Source: Cymbidium sinense
Taxonomy: Eukaryota; Streptophyta; Magnoliopsida; Asparagales; Orchidaceae
Length of the DNA stretch: 64,000 nucleotides
Direction: 5' to 3'
NCBI GenBank assembly: GCA_021442155.1
Contig: CM038222.1
Span: 17,143,908 to 17,207,907, forward strand
The notes beneath the pieces were generated by a model. It worked only from the letters and a program-made list of their open reading frames with translations, ran no database searches and was not told where the DNA came from. Made by a program: the position numbers and the translations under genes. Positions within the stretch are counted from its first letter, which is position 1. Each line of letters starts with the position of its first letter. Positions 1 through 13,286 of the stretch are shown in pieces.

Positions 1-856
1 AACAATATAAAATAAACAGAAACCTAAACTAAAATATATTAAGCTAAAATAAATAAAAACCAAACCTAAACCTAAACTAAAAAAATAAAATAAACTAAAA
101 ATAAACTTAAACCTAAACTAAAAAATAAAGCCTAAAAATAAACCAAAAATAAAAACCTAAAATCTAAACAAAATAAAATATAATAAAAACCTAAACCTAA
201 ACCTAAAAATAAAACAATAAAACATAAACCTAAAAAGTAAAACTCTATAGAAAAATAAGCCTAAACCTAAAAAATAAACTAAATTAAATAAACCTAAAAT
301 AAATAAAATAAAAACCTAAATCAAAACCTAAAAATAAAAAAATAAAACCTTAACCTAAAAAATAATACTCTACAAAAAACTAAACCTAAAGCTAAACCCA
401 AAAAATAAACTAATATAAAAAACTAAACTAAAATAAATAAACCTAAACTAAATAAAAACATAAAATAAACTTAAATACAAATAAAAAATAAAATAAACTA
501 AATAAACCTAAAATACTAGTTTACTTATTTTTTCTTACAAAAAACCCATAATCTCTAAATCCTAAACCCTAAAACCAAAGCTCTAAACCATAAAGCCTAG
601 AACCTATAACCTTAAACCTAAACCCTAAACCCTAAACCCTAAACCCAAACCCTAAACCCTAAACCCTAAAGCCTACAACCTACAACCCTAAAACCCTAAA
701 ATTTAAGCATAAAAACTTAAATCATAAACCCTAAACCCTATCCCTAAAACCTTAAACCCTAAATCGTAAACCCTAACCCTAAACATAAAGTAACTAAATA
801 AATTAAAAAATAAACTTAAACCCTGAAACATTATAAACCTAAACTTGAACCCTAAG
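1..856 (+). repeat. Telomere-like satellite, left-edge segment
   Basis: Positions 1-510 are A-rich CCTAAA, CTAAA and AAATAAA variants with almost no G. A boundary motif (ACTAGTTTACTTATTTTTT) lies at about 514-531. From 545 to about 780 the sequence is near-canonical CCCTAAA. The stretch 786-856 (AAAGTAACTAAATAAATT and the following bases) is the conserved left flank that precedes the GRP fragments elsewhere in the window. No gene is seen; the short ORFs are products of the low-complexity sequence. Confidence 0.85.
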
Positions 857-2508
857 AATGGTATCTCCTTCTGATTGAGGTCTAGATTATTTTTTGTTGG
901 TACTACTGATCTTCGGTTGCCCACTAGTTTTGGTGGCTCCCTGCTCTTGTTGATCTCTTACTATGTTGGTTTTAGGATGGCCTAGTGATTGGCAGGCTTT
1001 AGAGCTTGCTTGTTTTCCGTTTTTCCTAGTCTCTTTTTTCCCTGTGAGGGTTTATTGGCCGGTGGTTGCTTGATGTTTGTCGTATTTTCTAGCCTTTTGC
1101 TTTTGGTTTTGGCTATCTGGTGTCATGATTATTGGTTGAGCCTGACCGTGGGCTTTGTTCCTTCCTGGGCTGAGTTACTCTCTAGAGTCACATCTATCTA
1201 ATTCCCCTTTCCGGTGGTTTTCTTGAAGTTTTTTGGTGGTGTTTTCCTGTTGTCTGGATGGCCCATTGGTTTGTCATTTCTTTCTATTGTGGGATGAACT
1301 TGTTTGTGGTTTTGGTTGTTTTTGGCTCTATTGCTATATATGTTGATTCAAGTTGCTATGTTTAGCTGGGTAGCCTTGATGGCTGGTTGCAGCTATACTA
1401 TTGGTTGGTGGATCTTCATGAATTTTTGGTTTTTTACCTTAGGTCTTTATCTATTTTGCGTGGCTTTGATGGTGGTTGTTTCTTTGCTACTGCTTTGTTT
1501 GGTTTGTTGCTTTGCTCTGGCTTGGCTAGATGTTTTACTAGTTAGTTGCCTTTTTAATCATGATGATGGATACTGGAAGTTTGCTAGCTCTTGACTGTTG
1601 GCTATTTGGTTTAATCGAGGTATGTTGGCTATGATGGATGGGATGTTACCCTTATTATCTTATTGGCTAGTAGCACCATATGTGATTGTAACCCTTCTTC
1701 TTATGTTTGGATGCTCATATATCCTGTTGCTCCTTGAGATGAATGTGACTGAGCCTGAGCCTTATCTAAGATTTTTATCATTTTGTTCCTTTTGTGTACT
1801 TAGCTTATCCTAATTTAAAGATTCTTATCTCTATCTTAAGTTCTTTGTAGGTTTGTGGTAGGTTTTGGGGCTGTAGGTGGTTTTTGCATTTGTTAGAAGA
1901 TTTCAAGAAATAGATGGCTTTTGCAGCCCTTTTTGGAATTGTGTGATGTTTCATTCTTAGTTTTTGTTATTTCTTTCTTTTGCTTTGGTTTTCATGTAAT
2001 AGGCAAGGAATTTATCTCTTTAGGCTAACTGTAGCTCTTTGAATAGTAGTTTAGAGATTTATCCCCTTTAAGGACCTTGTAACCCTTTCTTTTTTATAAT
2101 AAAATTCTGCCACTTTTGATTTAAACTTAGTGGTAGTGGGGGATCTTGAGGTACTGGAGGATATGGAGGTGGTGGTTGGAGCAGTGGAGGCGAGAGGAGC
2201 GACGGAGGTTATAGCCATGGTGATGGCGGAGGGAGAGAATGGGGATATGATGGTGGATCCTGCTACTCGAGAGTCCGGGGTGGTTTTGATTTTAACTGAA
2301 GAAACTAAAAAATGGTCAATCCGATCTGTTGCTTATGGAACAGTTTCTTAATAGTAAAGACAGTTATAATTTTCTAGGGTTTTTATTTTCTCCATGCATA
2401 CTCATTTTTTATCTATGTCATCGTTTGTGTCTAAGAAAACTTCGTGTGTTACATGGCTGATGAATTTGAAAAGAAGAAACGTTTAATCCGAATTTGTTCA
2501 CTGTTAAA
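857..2508 (+). pseudogene. GRP retrocopy 1 (glycine-rich RNA-binding protein 3' fragment), split by a LINE fragment
   Basis: The first five bases of the repeat (aatgg, 857-861) follow the usual GRP left flank. The copy is then interrupted by a 1.26-kb LINE piece and resumes at about 2117. From there the frame reads SGSGGS, a stop, GTGGYGGGGWSSGGERSD, then a glycine-rich tail with YDGGSCYSR and a stop after GGFDFN. The 3' UTR follows (AGTTATAATTTTCTAGGG, GATGAATTTGAAAAGAAG) and ends in an A-run at 2507. About 95 bp of the coding fragment, covering the RRM end (NLDGKNITINQAQSRS in other copies), was lost at the insertion. It is a pseudogene fragment. The GRP7-like family assignment rests on the better-preserved copies. 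Confidence 0.75.
862..2116 (+). mobile_element. 5'-truncated LINE fragment (3' UTR only), nested in GRP copy 1
   Basis: This unique T/G-rich sequence has no convincing ORF. Its right end matches the 3' end of LINE copy C and of the fragment at 50581-51804: TGTAGCTCTTTGAATAGTAG, then TTATCCCCTTTAAGGACCTT, then AATAAAATTC at 2098-2107. The 1690-1760 region (GATTGTAACCCTTCTTCT, TTGGATGCTCATAT, CCTTGAGATGA) matches 51285-51340. There is no A-tail; the LINE end joins glycine-rich coding sequence directly. The short hydrophobic ORFs inside come from T-rich UTR sequence and are not genes. Confidence 0.75.
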
Positions 2509-2510
2509 AA

Positions 2511-5500
2511 AAATAAAAAATCATAAACCCTAAACTAAAACTTGAACCATAAACCTTAAACCTGAACCATAAACCCTAAACCCTAAAAACCCTAAACCCT
2601 AAAACCTAAACCCTAAACCCTTAAACCCTAAACCTTAATCGGTAAACCCTAAACCCTAATCCCTAATCCCTAAACCCTAAACTAAACCTAAACCCTACCC
2701 CTAAAAAGCTGATAACCAAAACCTAAACTAAATAAAACATAAAAATATAATAATGAAAAAAAACCTAAACCAAAAGAAAATAATAAATAAAATAAAATAA
2801 AAACATAAACTAAAACCTAAACCTAAACCTAAACCTAAAAAGAACATAAAATAAAAAATAAAAACTAAACTTAAATAAAATAAATAAAAACCTAAACTAA
2901 AAAAGAAAAAACCTAAATAAAATAAAAACTAAACCAAAATAAAAATTAAATAAACCCAAAATAAAATAAAATAAAAACTAAATGAATACCTAAACCTAAA
3001 AAATAAACCTAAAAATAAAACCTAAAAATAAATAAAAAATAAAACCTAAATCCTAAACTTAAAAAAAAACCAAAACATAAAATAAAAATAAAATAAACCT
3101 AAACCTAAACTAAAATAAATAAAACTTAAACCTAAATATAAACTTAAACCTAAACTAAATAATATAAAATAAAATAAAAATAAACCTAAACCTAAACCTA
3201 AACTAAAATTTAAAACATAAAAAAATCTAAATAAAAACCAAAAACTAAACTTAAAAAAATAAAATAAAAACCTAAACCTAAACCTAAAAATAAAAAAAAA
3301 CCTAAACCTAAAAATCAAAATAAAAATAAAACTAAAATAAAAAATAAACCTAAATCTATTCCTATATGTAAACATAAAAATTAAACAAAAATAAAAAACC
3401 TAAACTAAACTAAATAAAAATAAAAATAAACCTAAATAAAAATAAAAAATAAAATAAACTAAAATAAATAAAAGAAATAAACTAAATAAACTTAAACCTA
3501 CCATTTTACTTAACTTTAGAAAAATAAAAGAAATAAAAAAAACCCAACCCTAAACCCTAAACCCTAAACCCTAAACCTACAACCCTAAATCTTAAAACCC
3601 TAAACCCTAAAACCTAAACCATAAAACCTAAACCCTAAAACCTAAACCCTAAAACCCTAAACCCTAAACTCGATTAAAAAATGATAAACCCTAAACCTTA
3701 AACTCTATACTAAAATGTAAACCCTAAACCTAAAACCTAAACCGTAAAAACCCTAAACGCACCCTAAACCCTAAACCCTAAACAGTAAACCCTAATAAAA
3801 CCATAAACCATGAACCTTAAACATTAAACCCTAAAACTTAAACATAAATAAGAAAATAAAAAAATAACATAAAAACCTAAACTAAAACCTAAACCTAAGC
3901 CTAAATTGAAACCTGAAAATAAAATAAAATAGAAAATAAAAACTAAACATAAATAATAAAAAAACCCAAACTAAATCAAAAAAATATAATAAACCTAAAA
4001 AACCTAAACAAAATAAAAACAAAACCTAAAATGAAAATGAAATAAACCTAAGATAAAATAAAATAAAAACTAAATAAAACCTAAACCTAAAAAATAATCC
4101 TAAAAATAAAACCTACAAATAAATAAAAAATAACACCTAAACCCTAAACTAAAAAAAAAAAACTAAACTTAAAATTAAAATAAAGTCAATAAAATAAAAT
4201 AAACCAAAACCTAAACTAAAATAAATAAAACCTAAACCTAAGCCTAAAATAAACTAAACCTAAACCTAAACCTAAACTAAATAAATAAAATAAAATAAAA
4301 ATAAACCTAATTCTAAACTAAAAAATATGACCTTAAAAAACCTAAAATAACATCTTAAAATTGAAACTTAAAAAAATTAAATAAAAACTTAAACTTAAAC
4401 CTAATAATAAAAAATAAAACCTAAACCCAAAAAATAAAATAAAAATAAAACTAAACTAAAAAATAACCCTAAAAAAAAAAAAAACAAAAAACTAAACTAA
4501 AATAAATAAACCTTATATAAATAAACTAAACTAAATAAAAATAAAAATAAAAGTAAACGAAAATTGCAAAAAGAAATAAACTAAAATAAACCTAAACCTA
4601 CCGATTTACTTAATTTAAAAAAAAAGTTCCTAAACCATAAACTAAAAAATATAACTTAGAAATAAACCTAAAATAAAAACGTAAAACTTGAACCTAAAAA
4701 AATAAAATAAAAATGTAAACCTAAACCTAAAAATAAATAACCTAAACTTAAAAAATAAAATAAAAAGAACATTAAACTAAAAAGTAAACAAAAAGCTAAA
4801 CTTAACAAAAAATAACTAAAATAAAAAACTAAAACTAAAATATATAAACTAAACTAAATAAAAATAAAAATACAAAATAAAAATACAAAATAAAAATAAA
4901 AAATAAAATAAACTAAAATAAATAAAAATAAACTAAATAAACCTAAACTTACAAGCTTACTTAATTTAAAAACAAATCAAATAATAAAATAATAAAAAAC
5001 AATATAAAAAACCTTTCCCTTCACTAAATCCTAATAACCCTAAACCCTAAACACTAAACCTACAGCCCTAAACCCTTAACCCTTAACCCTAATACCCTAA
5101 ACCCTAAACCTTAAACCCTAAACCCTAAACCCTAAACCCTAAACTATAAACCATAAACCCTAAACTAAACTCATTAAAACCACAAACTCTAAACTAAAAA
5201 CCTAAACCCTAAACTTAAAACCTAAACTAAACACCCTAAAAATCCTAAACCTAAACACACTAAACCCTAAACCCCAAATCCAAAGCCCTAAAACTCTAAA
5301 TAATAAAACATAAACCTAAATAAATAAAATAAAATAAAATAAAATAAAAGAAAATCCTAAACTAAAACCTAAACCTAAACCTAAACCTAAAACTAAACCT
5401 AAGCCTAAACTTAAAAATAAAATAAAATATAAAATAAAAAGTAAACTAAAATAAAATAAATAAAAACCTAAATTAAACAGAAAAATAAAATGAACCTAAA

Positions 5501-8162
5501 AATAAAAAACCTAAATAAAATTAAAAATAAACCTAAAATAAGCCTAAGTTAAAACAAAATAAAAACTAAATAAAAACCTAATCCTAAAAAAATAAACCTA
5601 AAAATAAATAAATAATAACACCTATACCCTAAAGTAAAAATAAAACTTAAACTTAAAATAAATAAATCAATAAACAAATTAAATAAACCTAAGCCTAAAC
5701 TAAAATAAATAAAACCAAAACCTCAACCAAAAATAAACTAAACCTAAACCTAAACCTAAATATAATATTATAAACTAAAAATAAACCTAAGCCTACACAA
5801 AAAATTAAAAACTAAAATAAAAACCTTAAACTTAAACAAAAAAAAAATTAAAAACCTAAAACTAAACCTAATAATAAAAAATAAAACTTAAAACTAAAAA
5901 ATAAAATAAAAATAAAACTAAACTAAAAAAGAAACCTAAACCTAAACCTAAAAAATAAACAAAAATAAAAAATCTAAACTAAAATAAATAAACCTAATAT
6001 AAAAAAATTTAATTGAATAAAAATAAAAATAAACATAAATAAAAAATAAAATATAATAAATTATATATAAACTCAATAAACATAAACCTACCGATTTACT
6101 TAAAATTTTTTTTAAAAAAATCCCAAACCCTAAACTACAAAATAAAACCTAATCCTAAAAAACAATAAAATGAAAACCTAAACTTAAACCTAAAAGTGTA
6201 ACATAAAACTTAAACCTAAAGAATAAAATAGAAATAAAACTAAACTAAAAAAAAAAATCTAGACCTAAGCCTAAAACTAAAAAAAGCTAAAATAAAAACC
6301 TAAACTAAAATAAATAAACTAAGCTTAATTAAAATAGAAATAATAAATAAAATAAACCAAATAAACCTAAACCTACCAGTTTTCTTAATTTAAAAAATTA
6401 GAAAATTAAAAATATGAAAAATAATAAAAAAAATCCTAAACCTCAATCCCTAAAACCCTTAACCCTAAACCATAAACCATAAACCCTAAACCCCTAAAAC
6501 CCTAAACCCTAAACCCTAAACCCTAAACTCTATTAAAAAAACCTTAAACCTTGAACACTAAATCCTAAATTAAAACCTAAACCCTAAACCCAATACCTAA
6601 ACCCTAAATCTTAAATACCCTAAACCACAACCCTGAGCCATAAACCCTACTAAACCCTAAACCCTAAAACCTAAACTAAATAAAAAAAATATAATAAACT
6701 AAAAACCTAAACTAAAACCTAAACCTAAACCTAAACTTAGACTTAAACCTTAAAATAAAATAAAATAGAAAAAAAACTAAATAAAAATAAAAAAAATTAA
6801 AAACTAACTAAAAAAATTTAAAATAAACCTTCAAATAAAAAACCTAAATAAAATCAAAACTAAACCTAAAAGAAAATTAAAATAAACCTATTATAAAATA
6901 AATTAATACAACCTTTATCAAAACAATAAACAAAAAATGAAATCTAAAAATAAATAAAAAATAACACACAAGCCCTTAACTAAAAAAAATACACCTAAAA
7001 TAAAAATAAAATAAAGAAAATAAAATAAACCTAAACCTAAACTAAAATTAACTAAACTACAATAAATAAAACCTAAGCCTACTGCTAAAAGAAACTAAAC
7101 CTAAACCTAAATCTAAACTGAATAAAATAAAATAAACTAAAAATAAACATAAGCCTAAACTAAAAATTAAAACCTAAAAATAAGCCTAAAATAATAACTT
7201 CAAATTGAAACTTTAAAAATAAAATAAAAACCTAAACCTAAACCCAATAAAAATAAAACCTAAACCTAAAATATAATAAAATAAAATTAAACTAAAAATA
7301 AACCTAAACCAAACCTAAAATAATAAACTAAATAAAATACTTAAACTAAAATAAATAAACCTAATATAAATAAACTAAACTAAGTAAAAATAAAATAAAA
7401 CAAAAATAAAAATAAAAAGTAAAATAAATTGAAGCAAATCAAAATAAACTAAATAAACCTAAGCTTAAAGGCTTACATAATTTTTTTTTAAAAAAAAACC
7501 TAAACCATAAATTCTAAACCCTAAACCATAAAAGCCTTAAACCTAAAATCCTAAACCCTAAACCCTAAACCTACATTGCTAAACTCTAGACCATAAACCC
7601 TAAAACTTAAACCATAAACCATAAACCCTAAACCCTAAAAAACCCTTAAACTAAACCACAAAACCCTAAACCACAACCCTATAAAACCAAACCTTAAACA
7701 TAAACCAAACTTAAACTAACTAAAGCTAAAATCATAAACCATAAACCCCTTGGGACCTAAACCCAAAACCCAGCCAAATCATGCCCACCTAAACCCTGAG
7801 CCACAGCACTGATCAAGCCTAAACACTAAACCCCAACCAAACTCAACCTAAACCCTAAACACCCTGACCTTAAACTAAAACCCAACACTAATCCTAAACC
7901 CACTGTAGGCAAAACCCAAAACCCTAAACCCAAAACCATAAAACCTAAACCTGAAACCTAAAACAAAACCTAAAACCTAAACATTAAACCCTAAACCCTA
8001 AACCCTAAAACCTAACCTTAAACCTTAAACCCTAAAGAATAAACCCTAAACCCTAACCCTACACCCTAAACCCTAAACCCCAAACCCTAAACCTAAGCCT
8101 AATGTAAATAAATATATTAAGAAGAAATTGAAACCCTAAAACCTAATAAACTTAAACCCTAA
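2511..8162 (+). repeat. Telomere-derived higher-order satellite, about four units
   Basis: CCCTAAA-rich blocks lie at about 2520-2700, 3540-3840, 5020-5300, 6430-6680 and 7500-8160. A-rich CCTAAA/AAATAAA blocks of about 0.8-1.1 kb separate them, so the unit is roughly 1.1-1.5 kb. Boundary motifs occur at about 3491-3520, 4591-4620, 4941-4970, 6081-6110, 6361-6395 and 7457-7490; two are paired about 290-350 bp apart. Positions 7741-7930 contain some CCTTGGG, CCCTGAG and GCCAC variants. No gene is present. Confidence 0.85.
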
Positions 8163-8652
8163 TAATGGGTAAAACCTTGATTGTAGGAACATCATCATCT
8201 ACAAGGCTCAATCTAGATCTGATAGTGTAGGCGAAGGCATAGGTGGTGGTTATCATAGTGGAGTTCGGGGATCTGGAGCTGTTGGTGGATATGGAGGTGG
8301 TGGTCAGAGTAGTGGTGGTTATGGAGGCAGGAGGAGCAACAGAGGTTACAACCATGGTCGTGGCAAAGGGAGATATCGGGGATATGATGGTGGATCCCAT
8401 TAATTGAGAGGCCGGTGTGGTTCTGATGGGAACTAGAGAAACTGAAGAATGGGTGATCCGATCTCCTGCTTATCAAACTGTGTCTTTATACTAGAGATGG
8501 TTCTAGTTATCTAGTGTTTTTGATTTGTTCTATTCTTGTTCATATTTTATCTATATTATTCTTGTGTCTTAGAAAACTTGTTCTGTTACCTAGTTGATGA
8601 AATAAAAAATAAGAGATGTTGAATTTGAATTTGTTCTCTTTTAAAAAAAAAA
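8163..8652 (+). pseudogene. GRP retrocopy 2 (GR-RBP C-terminal fragment plus 3' UTR)
   Basis: The frame starting AAT GGG TAA reads NG, stop, NLDCRNIIIYKAQSRS, a glycine-rich tail (GGYGGGGQSSGGYGGRRS), YDGGSH, a stop, LRGRCGSDGN and the terminal stop. The consensus LDGRNITVNQAQSR is the end of the RRM in plant GRP7/GRP8-type RNA-binding proteins, and the Gly/Tyr/Arg-rich tail fits this family. The 3' UTR contains AATAAA near 8602 and ends in an A-run at 8643-8652. The CAG-to-TAA type stop at codon 3 and the second stop make it a pseudogene. Antisense ORFs here are shadows. Confidence 0.78.
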
Positions 8653-11371
8653 CCAAAAACCTTAAACCCTAGATTAAAACCTAAACCCTAAACCTAAAAC
8701 ATAAACCATAAACCCTAAACCTTGAAAACCCCAAACCCTAAATCTTATAACCAAAACCTAAAACTCTAAAACCCTAAACCCTAAACTAACCTTAAACCCT
8801 AAACACTAAACCTTAAAAAGCTAAAAACATAAAATTAAACTAAATAAAAACTAAAAATAAAATAAATAAAAAACTTAAACAAAATTAAATTAAAAAATTA
8901 AAAAATTAAAACCTAAATTAAAACCTAAGCTTAAACCTAAAAAGAAAATAAAATAAAATAAAAACATAACTAAAATCAAATAAATAAAAACCTAAACTAA
9001 ACAAAAAAATAAAAAACCTAAATAAAATAAAAACTATACCTAAAATAAAAATAAATAAACCTAAAATAAAATAAAATAAAAGCTAAATAAACAACTTAAC
9101 CTAAAAAATAAACCTAAAAATAAAATATAAACCCTAAACAAAAAAAAAACATAAACCTATCATAAAAATAAAATAAACCTAAACTTAAACTAAAATAAAT
9201 GATACCTAAATTCAAAATAAACTAAACCTAAACCTAAACTAAAATAAAATAAACTAAACTAAAATATAAATAAACCTAAACATAAAGTACAAAAATAAAA
9301 CCTAAAATAAAAACCTAAAACCTCAACCTAAAAAAATAAAATAAAAACCTAAACCTAAACCTAATCATAAAAATTAAAACTTAAATTTAAAAAGTAAAAT
9401 AAAAATAAAACTAAACTAAAAATTAACCTCAACCTAAAAAATAAACTAAAATAAAAAAACCTAAACTAAAATAAATAAACCTAATATATTAAAATAAACT
9501 AAATAAAAATAAAATAATCCTAAATAAAAATAAAAAAATAAACTAAAATACATAATAAATATACTAAGTAAATTAAATAAACCTAAACCTACCAGTTTAC
9601 TTAAATTTTTTTTAAAAAATAACCATAAACCCAAAACTAAGAAATAAAATCTAAAAAAACCTAAAACCTAATCTTAAAAAAAATAAATAAAAACCTAAAC
9701 CTAAAAATAAAAATAAAACATAAAACCTAAACCTAAAAATAAAAGAAAAATAAAACTAAACTAAAAAATAAATCTAAACCTAAACCTAAACCTAAACCTA
9801 AAAACTAAACTAAAATAAAAAATCTAAACTAAAATTAATAAACTTAGCTAAATAAAAATACAAATAAATCTAAATAAAATTAAATAATGAAATAAACTAA
9901 AATAAATAAAAAGTAAACTAAATAAACCTAAACCTACCAATTTACTTAATTTAAATATATAAAAAATAAGAAATAAAAAAATGTAAACCCTAGAACTAAC
10001 CTTAAACCCTAAAACCTAAATTAAAAAAAAAACCAAAACCCTGAACCTTAAACCCTAAACCCTAAACCCTGAAACCTAAACCATAAACCCTAAACCCTAA
10101 ACCCTAAACCCAAAATCCTAAACCTAAATAAAAAATAAAATAGACTAAACTAAACACCTAAACTTAAACCTAAACTTAAACCAGAACCAGAACCTAAACC
10201 TAAAATATAAAAAATAAAATAAAATAAAATAATTAAAAACTTAAATTAAATAAATAAAATAAAATAAACCTAATAAAAACCTTAATAAAATAAAACTAAA
10301 CCTAAAATAAAATAAAATAAACTAAGATCAAATAACATAAAAAATAAATAAAAGCTAAACCTAAAAAATAAACCTAAAAATAAAACCTTAAAATATATAA
10401 AAAATAACACATAAACACTAAATTTAAAAAAAAAAAACCTATCCTAAAATAAAAATAAAATAAACCTAAACCTAAACTAAAATAAACTAAACTAAATAAA
10501 TAAACATAAACTAAACCTAAATAAATAACAAAATAAACTAAAAAAAAAGCCTATAAACTAAAATAAAACCTAAAAATAAATGTATAACTAAACCTAAAAT
10601 ATAAAATAAAAAACATAAACCTAAACCTAATAAAAAAAATAAAACTAAACTAAAAAAATAAACAAAAAGAAACTAAATAAATAAACCTAATATAAATAAA
10701 ATAACAAAATAAAATATGGTAAATAAATAGAAAAAAAACTAAACCTAAACCTGGTTTACATGGTTTTTTTTTTAAATTCTAAAACCATGAGCCACTAAAC
10801 CCTAAATCATTAAACTTAAACCCCAAACTCTATACTATAAACCCTAAACCTACAATGTTAAACCCTAAACCCTAAACCCTAAACCTATAACCCTACCCTA
10901 AACTCTAAACCCTAAAATACTGCACCTAAACCCTAAACCCAGGCCACTAAACCCTAAACCACTGAGCCACAAATATACCACAAAATATAGGCCCTAAACT
11001 GGGCCTTGGGCCAGGCCAAAGACAGGCCCTGGGCCAACCCCCTAAACTACCTAAACCTAACTCCTGACCACTGACCCTAAACCCCAAATAACTGGGCCCA
11101 CCCACTCTACCCTAATGGCCATGGGCCTGGGCTGACTCTAAACCCTGGGCCTAAAATCTAAACCCTGATCCTAAACCCTAGGCACTGATCCAACTTCCTC
11201 AACCCTAAATCTTAAACCTAAAACCTAAACCTAAACCTCCCCACTTTAAACCTTAAACTAAACCATCCCTAAACCTACCCTACACCCTAAATCACACCAA
11301 AACCCTAAACCTAAACTTAAAGTAACTAAATAAATTTAAAAGAAACTAAACCCACAACTAAACTCAACCAC
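8653..11371 (+). repeat. Telomere-derived satellite between GRP copies 2 and 3
   Basis: CCCTAAA-rich blocks lie at about 8660-8820, 9985-10130 and 10780-11330, with A-rich variants between them. Boundary motifs occur at about 9580-9610 and 9924-9953 (340 bp apart), and a weaker one (CCTGGTTTACATGG) at 10750. Positions 10980-11200 contain GGGCCTTGGGCC and CCCTGGG variants. The GRP left flank AAAGTAACTAAATAAATTT is near 11318. No gene is seen. Confidence 0.85.
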
Positions 11372-11823
11372 AGAATGCATGATGATAGGAACATCACGTC
11401 AGTAGTCTAGATCTCATAGTGGAGGCGAAGGCATGGTGGTTCATGGTGGTGGGGATCTAGAGCTTGTGGTGGATATGGAGGTGGTGGTGAGCTGATGTTT
11501 ATGGAGGCGAGAGGGATAGAGTTCAGGTGGTGGTGGCAGAGGGAGAGATCGGGGATATGATGGTGGATCTCGTTAATTGAGAGGTTGGGGTGGTTCTGAT
11601 GGGAACTAGAGAAACTGAAGAATGACCGATCTGATCTACTACTTATCAAACTATGTCTTTATAATAGAAATAAATCTAGTTATCTAGGATTTTTTATTTG
11701 TTGTATGCATGCTCATTATTTATCTATATTTTCGCTTGTGTCTTAAAAAACTTGGTGTGTTACTGGTTGATGAAATAAAAAAGAAGAAATATTGAATGTG
11801 AATTTCTTCTCTTTTATAAAAAA
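11372..11823 (+). pseudogene. GRP retrocopy 3, shortened
   Basis: The fragment starts at the usual point (AGAATG), but the RRM-end part is damaged by small deletions (AGGAACATCACGTCAG followed directly by TCTAGATCTCATAGTGGAGG). The tail keeps GGATATGGAGGTGGTGGT and GAGATCGGGGATATGATGG, then the terminal GGTTCTGATGGGAACTAG. The 3' UTR has GATGAAATAAAAAAGAAG and ends in TTTATAAAAAA at about 11823. Frameshifts break the reading frame. Identity rests on clear similarity to the other eleven copies. Confidence 0.72.
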
Positions 11824-13286
11824 TACAACCAAAAGCCCTAAACCCTAAACTAAAACCTGAACCCTAAACCTAAAACCTAAATCGTAAAATCTAAACCCAA
11901 CATCCTAAAAAACCCAAACCAAAAACTCTAAACCCCAAACCCTAAATCATAAACCCTAAAACCCTAAACCCTAAACCCTAAACCCTAAGCACAAAACCCT
12001 AAACCCTAACCCAAAACTAACCCGTAACCCTGAAAAGCTAAAAGCCTAAACCTAAATTAAATATAAAATAAATAAAAAACCTAAACCAAAATAAAATAAA
12101 AAAATAAAATAATATAAAAACCTAAACTAAAACCTAAATAAAAACCTAAAAAGAAAATAAAATAATAAATAAAAACATAACTAAAATAAACTAAATAAAA
12201 ACCTAAACTAAACTAAAAAACCAAAATAAAATATAAATTATACCTAAAATAAAAATAAAATAAACCTAAAATAAAATAAAATAAAAATTAAATAAACCCC
12301 TAAACTTGGAAAATAAACCTAAAAATTAATATAAAATAAAACTTAAACCCTAAACTGAAAGTAAACATAAACCTATGATAAAAATAAAATAAACCTAAAC
12401 TTATACTAAAATAAACTAAAAATAAATAAAGAAAACCTAAACCAAAAATAAACTAAACCTAAACCTAACCTAAACTAAATAAAATAAAATAAACTAAAAA
12501 TAAAACCTAAAACTAAAGTAAATAATAAAATAAAATAAAAAACTAAAATAAAAACTTGAAACCTAAACTTAAAAAAATAAATAAAAACCTAAACCTAAAC
12601 CTAAAAATAAATTAAAAACCTAAACCTAAAAAATAAAATAAAAATAAAACTAAACTAAAAAAACCTAAACCTGAACTTAATCCTAAAAAATAAACTAAAT
12701 AAAAACCTAAAATAAAATAAACAAACCTAAAATAAATAAAATAAACTAAATAAAAATCAAGTTGAACCTAAAAAAATAAAAAATAAATTAAAATAAATAA
12801 AAAAACTAAATAAACTTGAATATACCATTTTACTTAATTTAAAAAATAGTAAAATAAATAAATAAATAAAACCCTAAACCCTAAACTCTAAACCCAAAAC
12901 CCAAACCCTAAACCCTAAACCCTAAACCCTAAACTCTAAACTCTAAACCCTAAACCCTAAACTTTAAACACTAAAACCCCATACCCTAAACCCTAAACCC
13001 TAAACCCTAAAAACCCAAAACCCTAATGACTTAACACTAAACCCTAAATCCTAAACCCTAAAAATCATAAACCCTAAAGCCTAAACATTAAACCCTAAAC
13101 CCTAAACTCTAAACCCTAAGCTCTAAACCATAAACCCTAAAACCCTAAACCCTAAACCCTAAACTCTAAACCCTAAAGCCTAACCCTAAACCCCAAATCT
13201 AAACCCCTAAACCCAAACTAAACCTAATGAAACTAAATAAATAAAAAAAACCTAAACCCTAAAACTAAACTTAAACCTAAACCCTA
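11824..13286 (+). repeat. Telomere-derived satellite between GRP copies 3 and 4
   Basis: The segment holds CCCTAAA blocks at 11830-12040 and 12870-13230, with an A-rich block between them. A boundary motif (ATACCATTTTACTTAATTT) is at about 12823-12841. The GRP left flank AACTAAATAAATAAAAAAAA is at about 13230. The distance from GRP copy 3 to copy 4 is about 1.9 kb. No gene is present. Confidence 0.85.

Noticed and set aside
989..1813. Three hydrophobic ORFs resembling small membrane proteins
   Set aside because: They lie in a LINE 3' UTR fragment. Runs of Leu, Phe and Val come from T-rich sequence, and the matching fragment at 50581 does not preserve the same frames.
8152..8476. Antisense Ser/Thr/His-rich ORFs opposite the GRP fragments (also 11407, 13252, 21577, 57817)
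   Set aside because: They are mirror readings of GGT/GGA glycine codons on the + strand and follow from conservation of the sense fragment.
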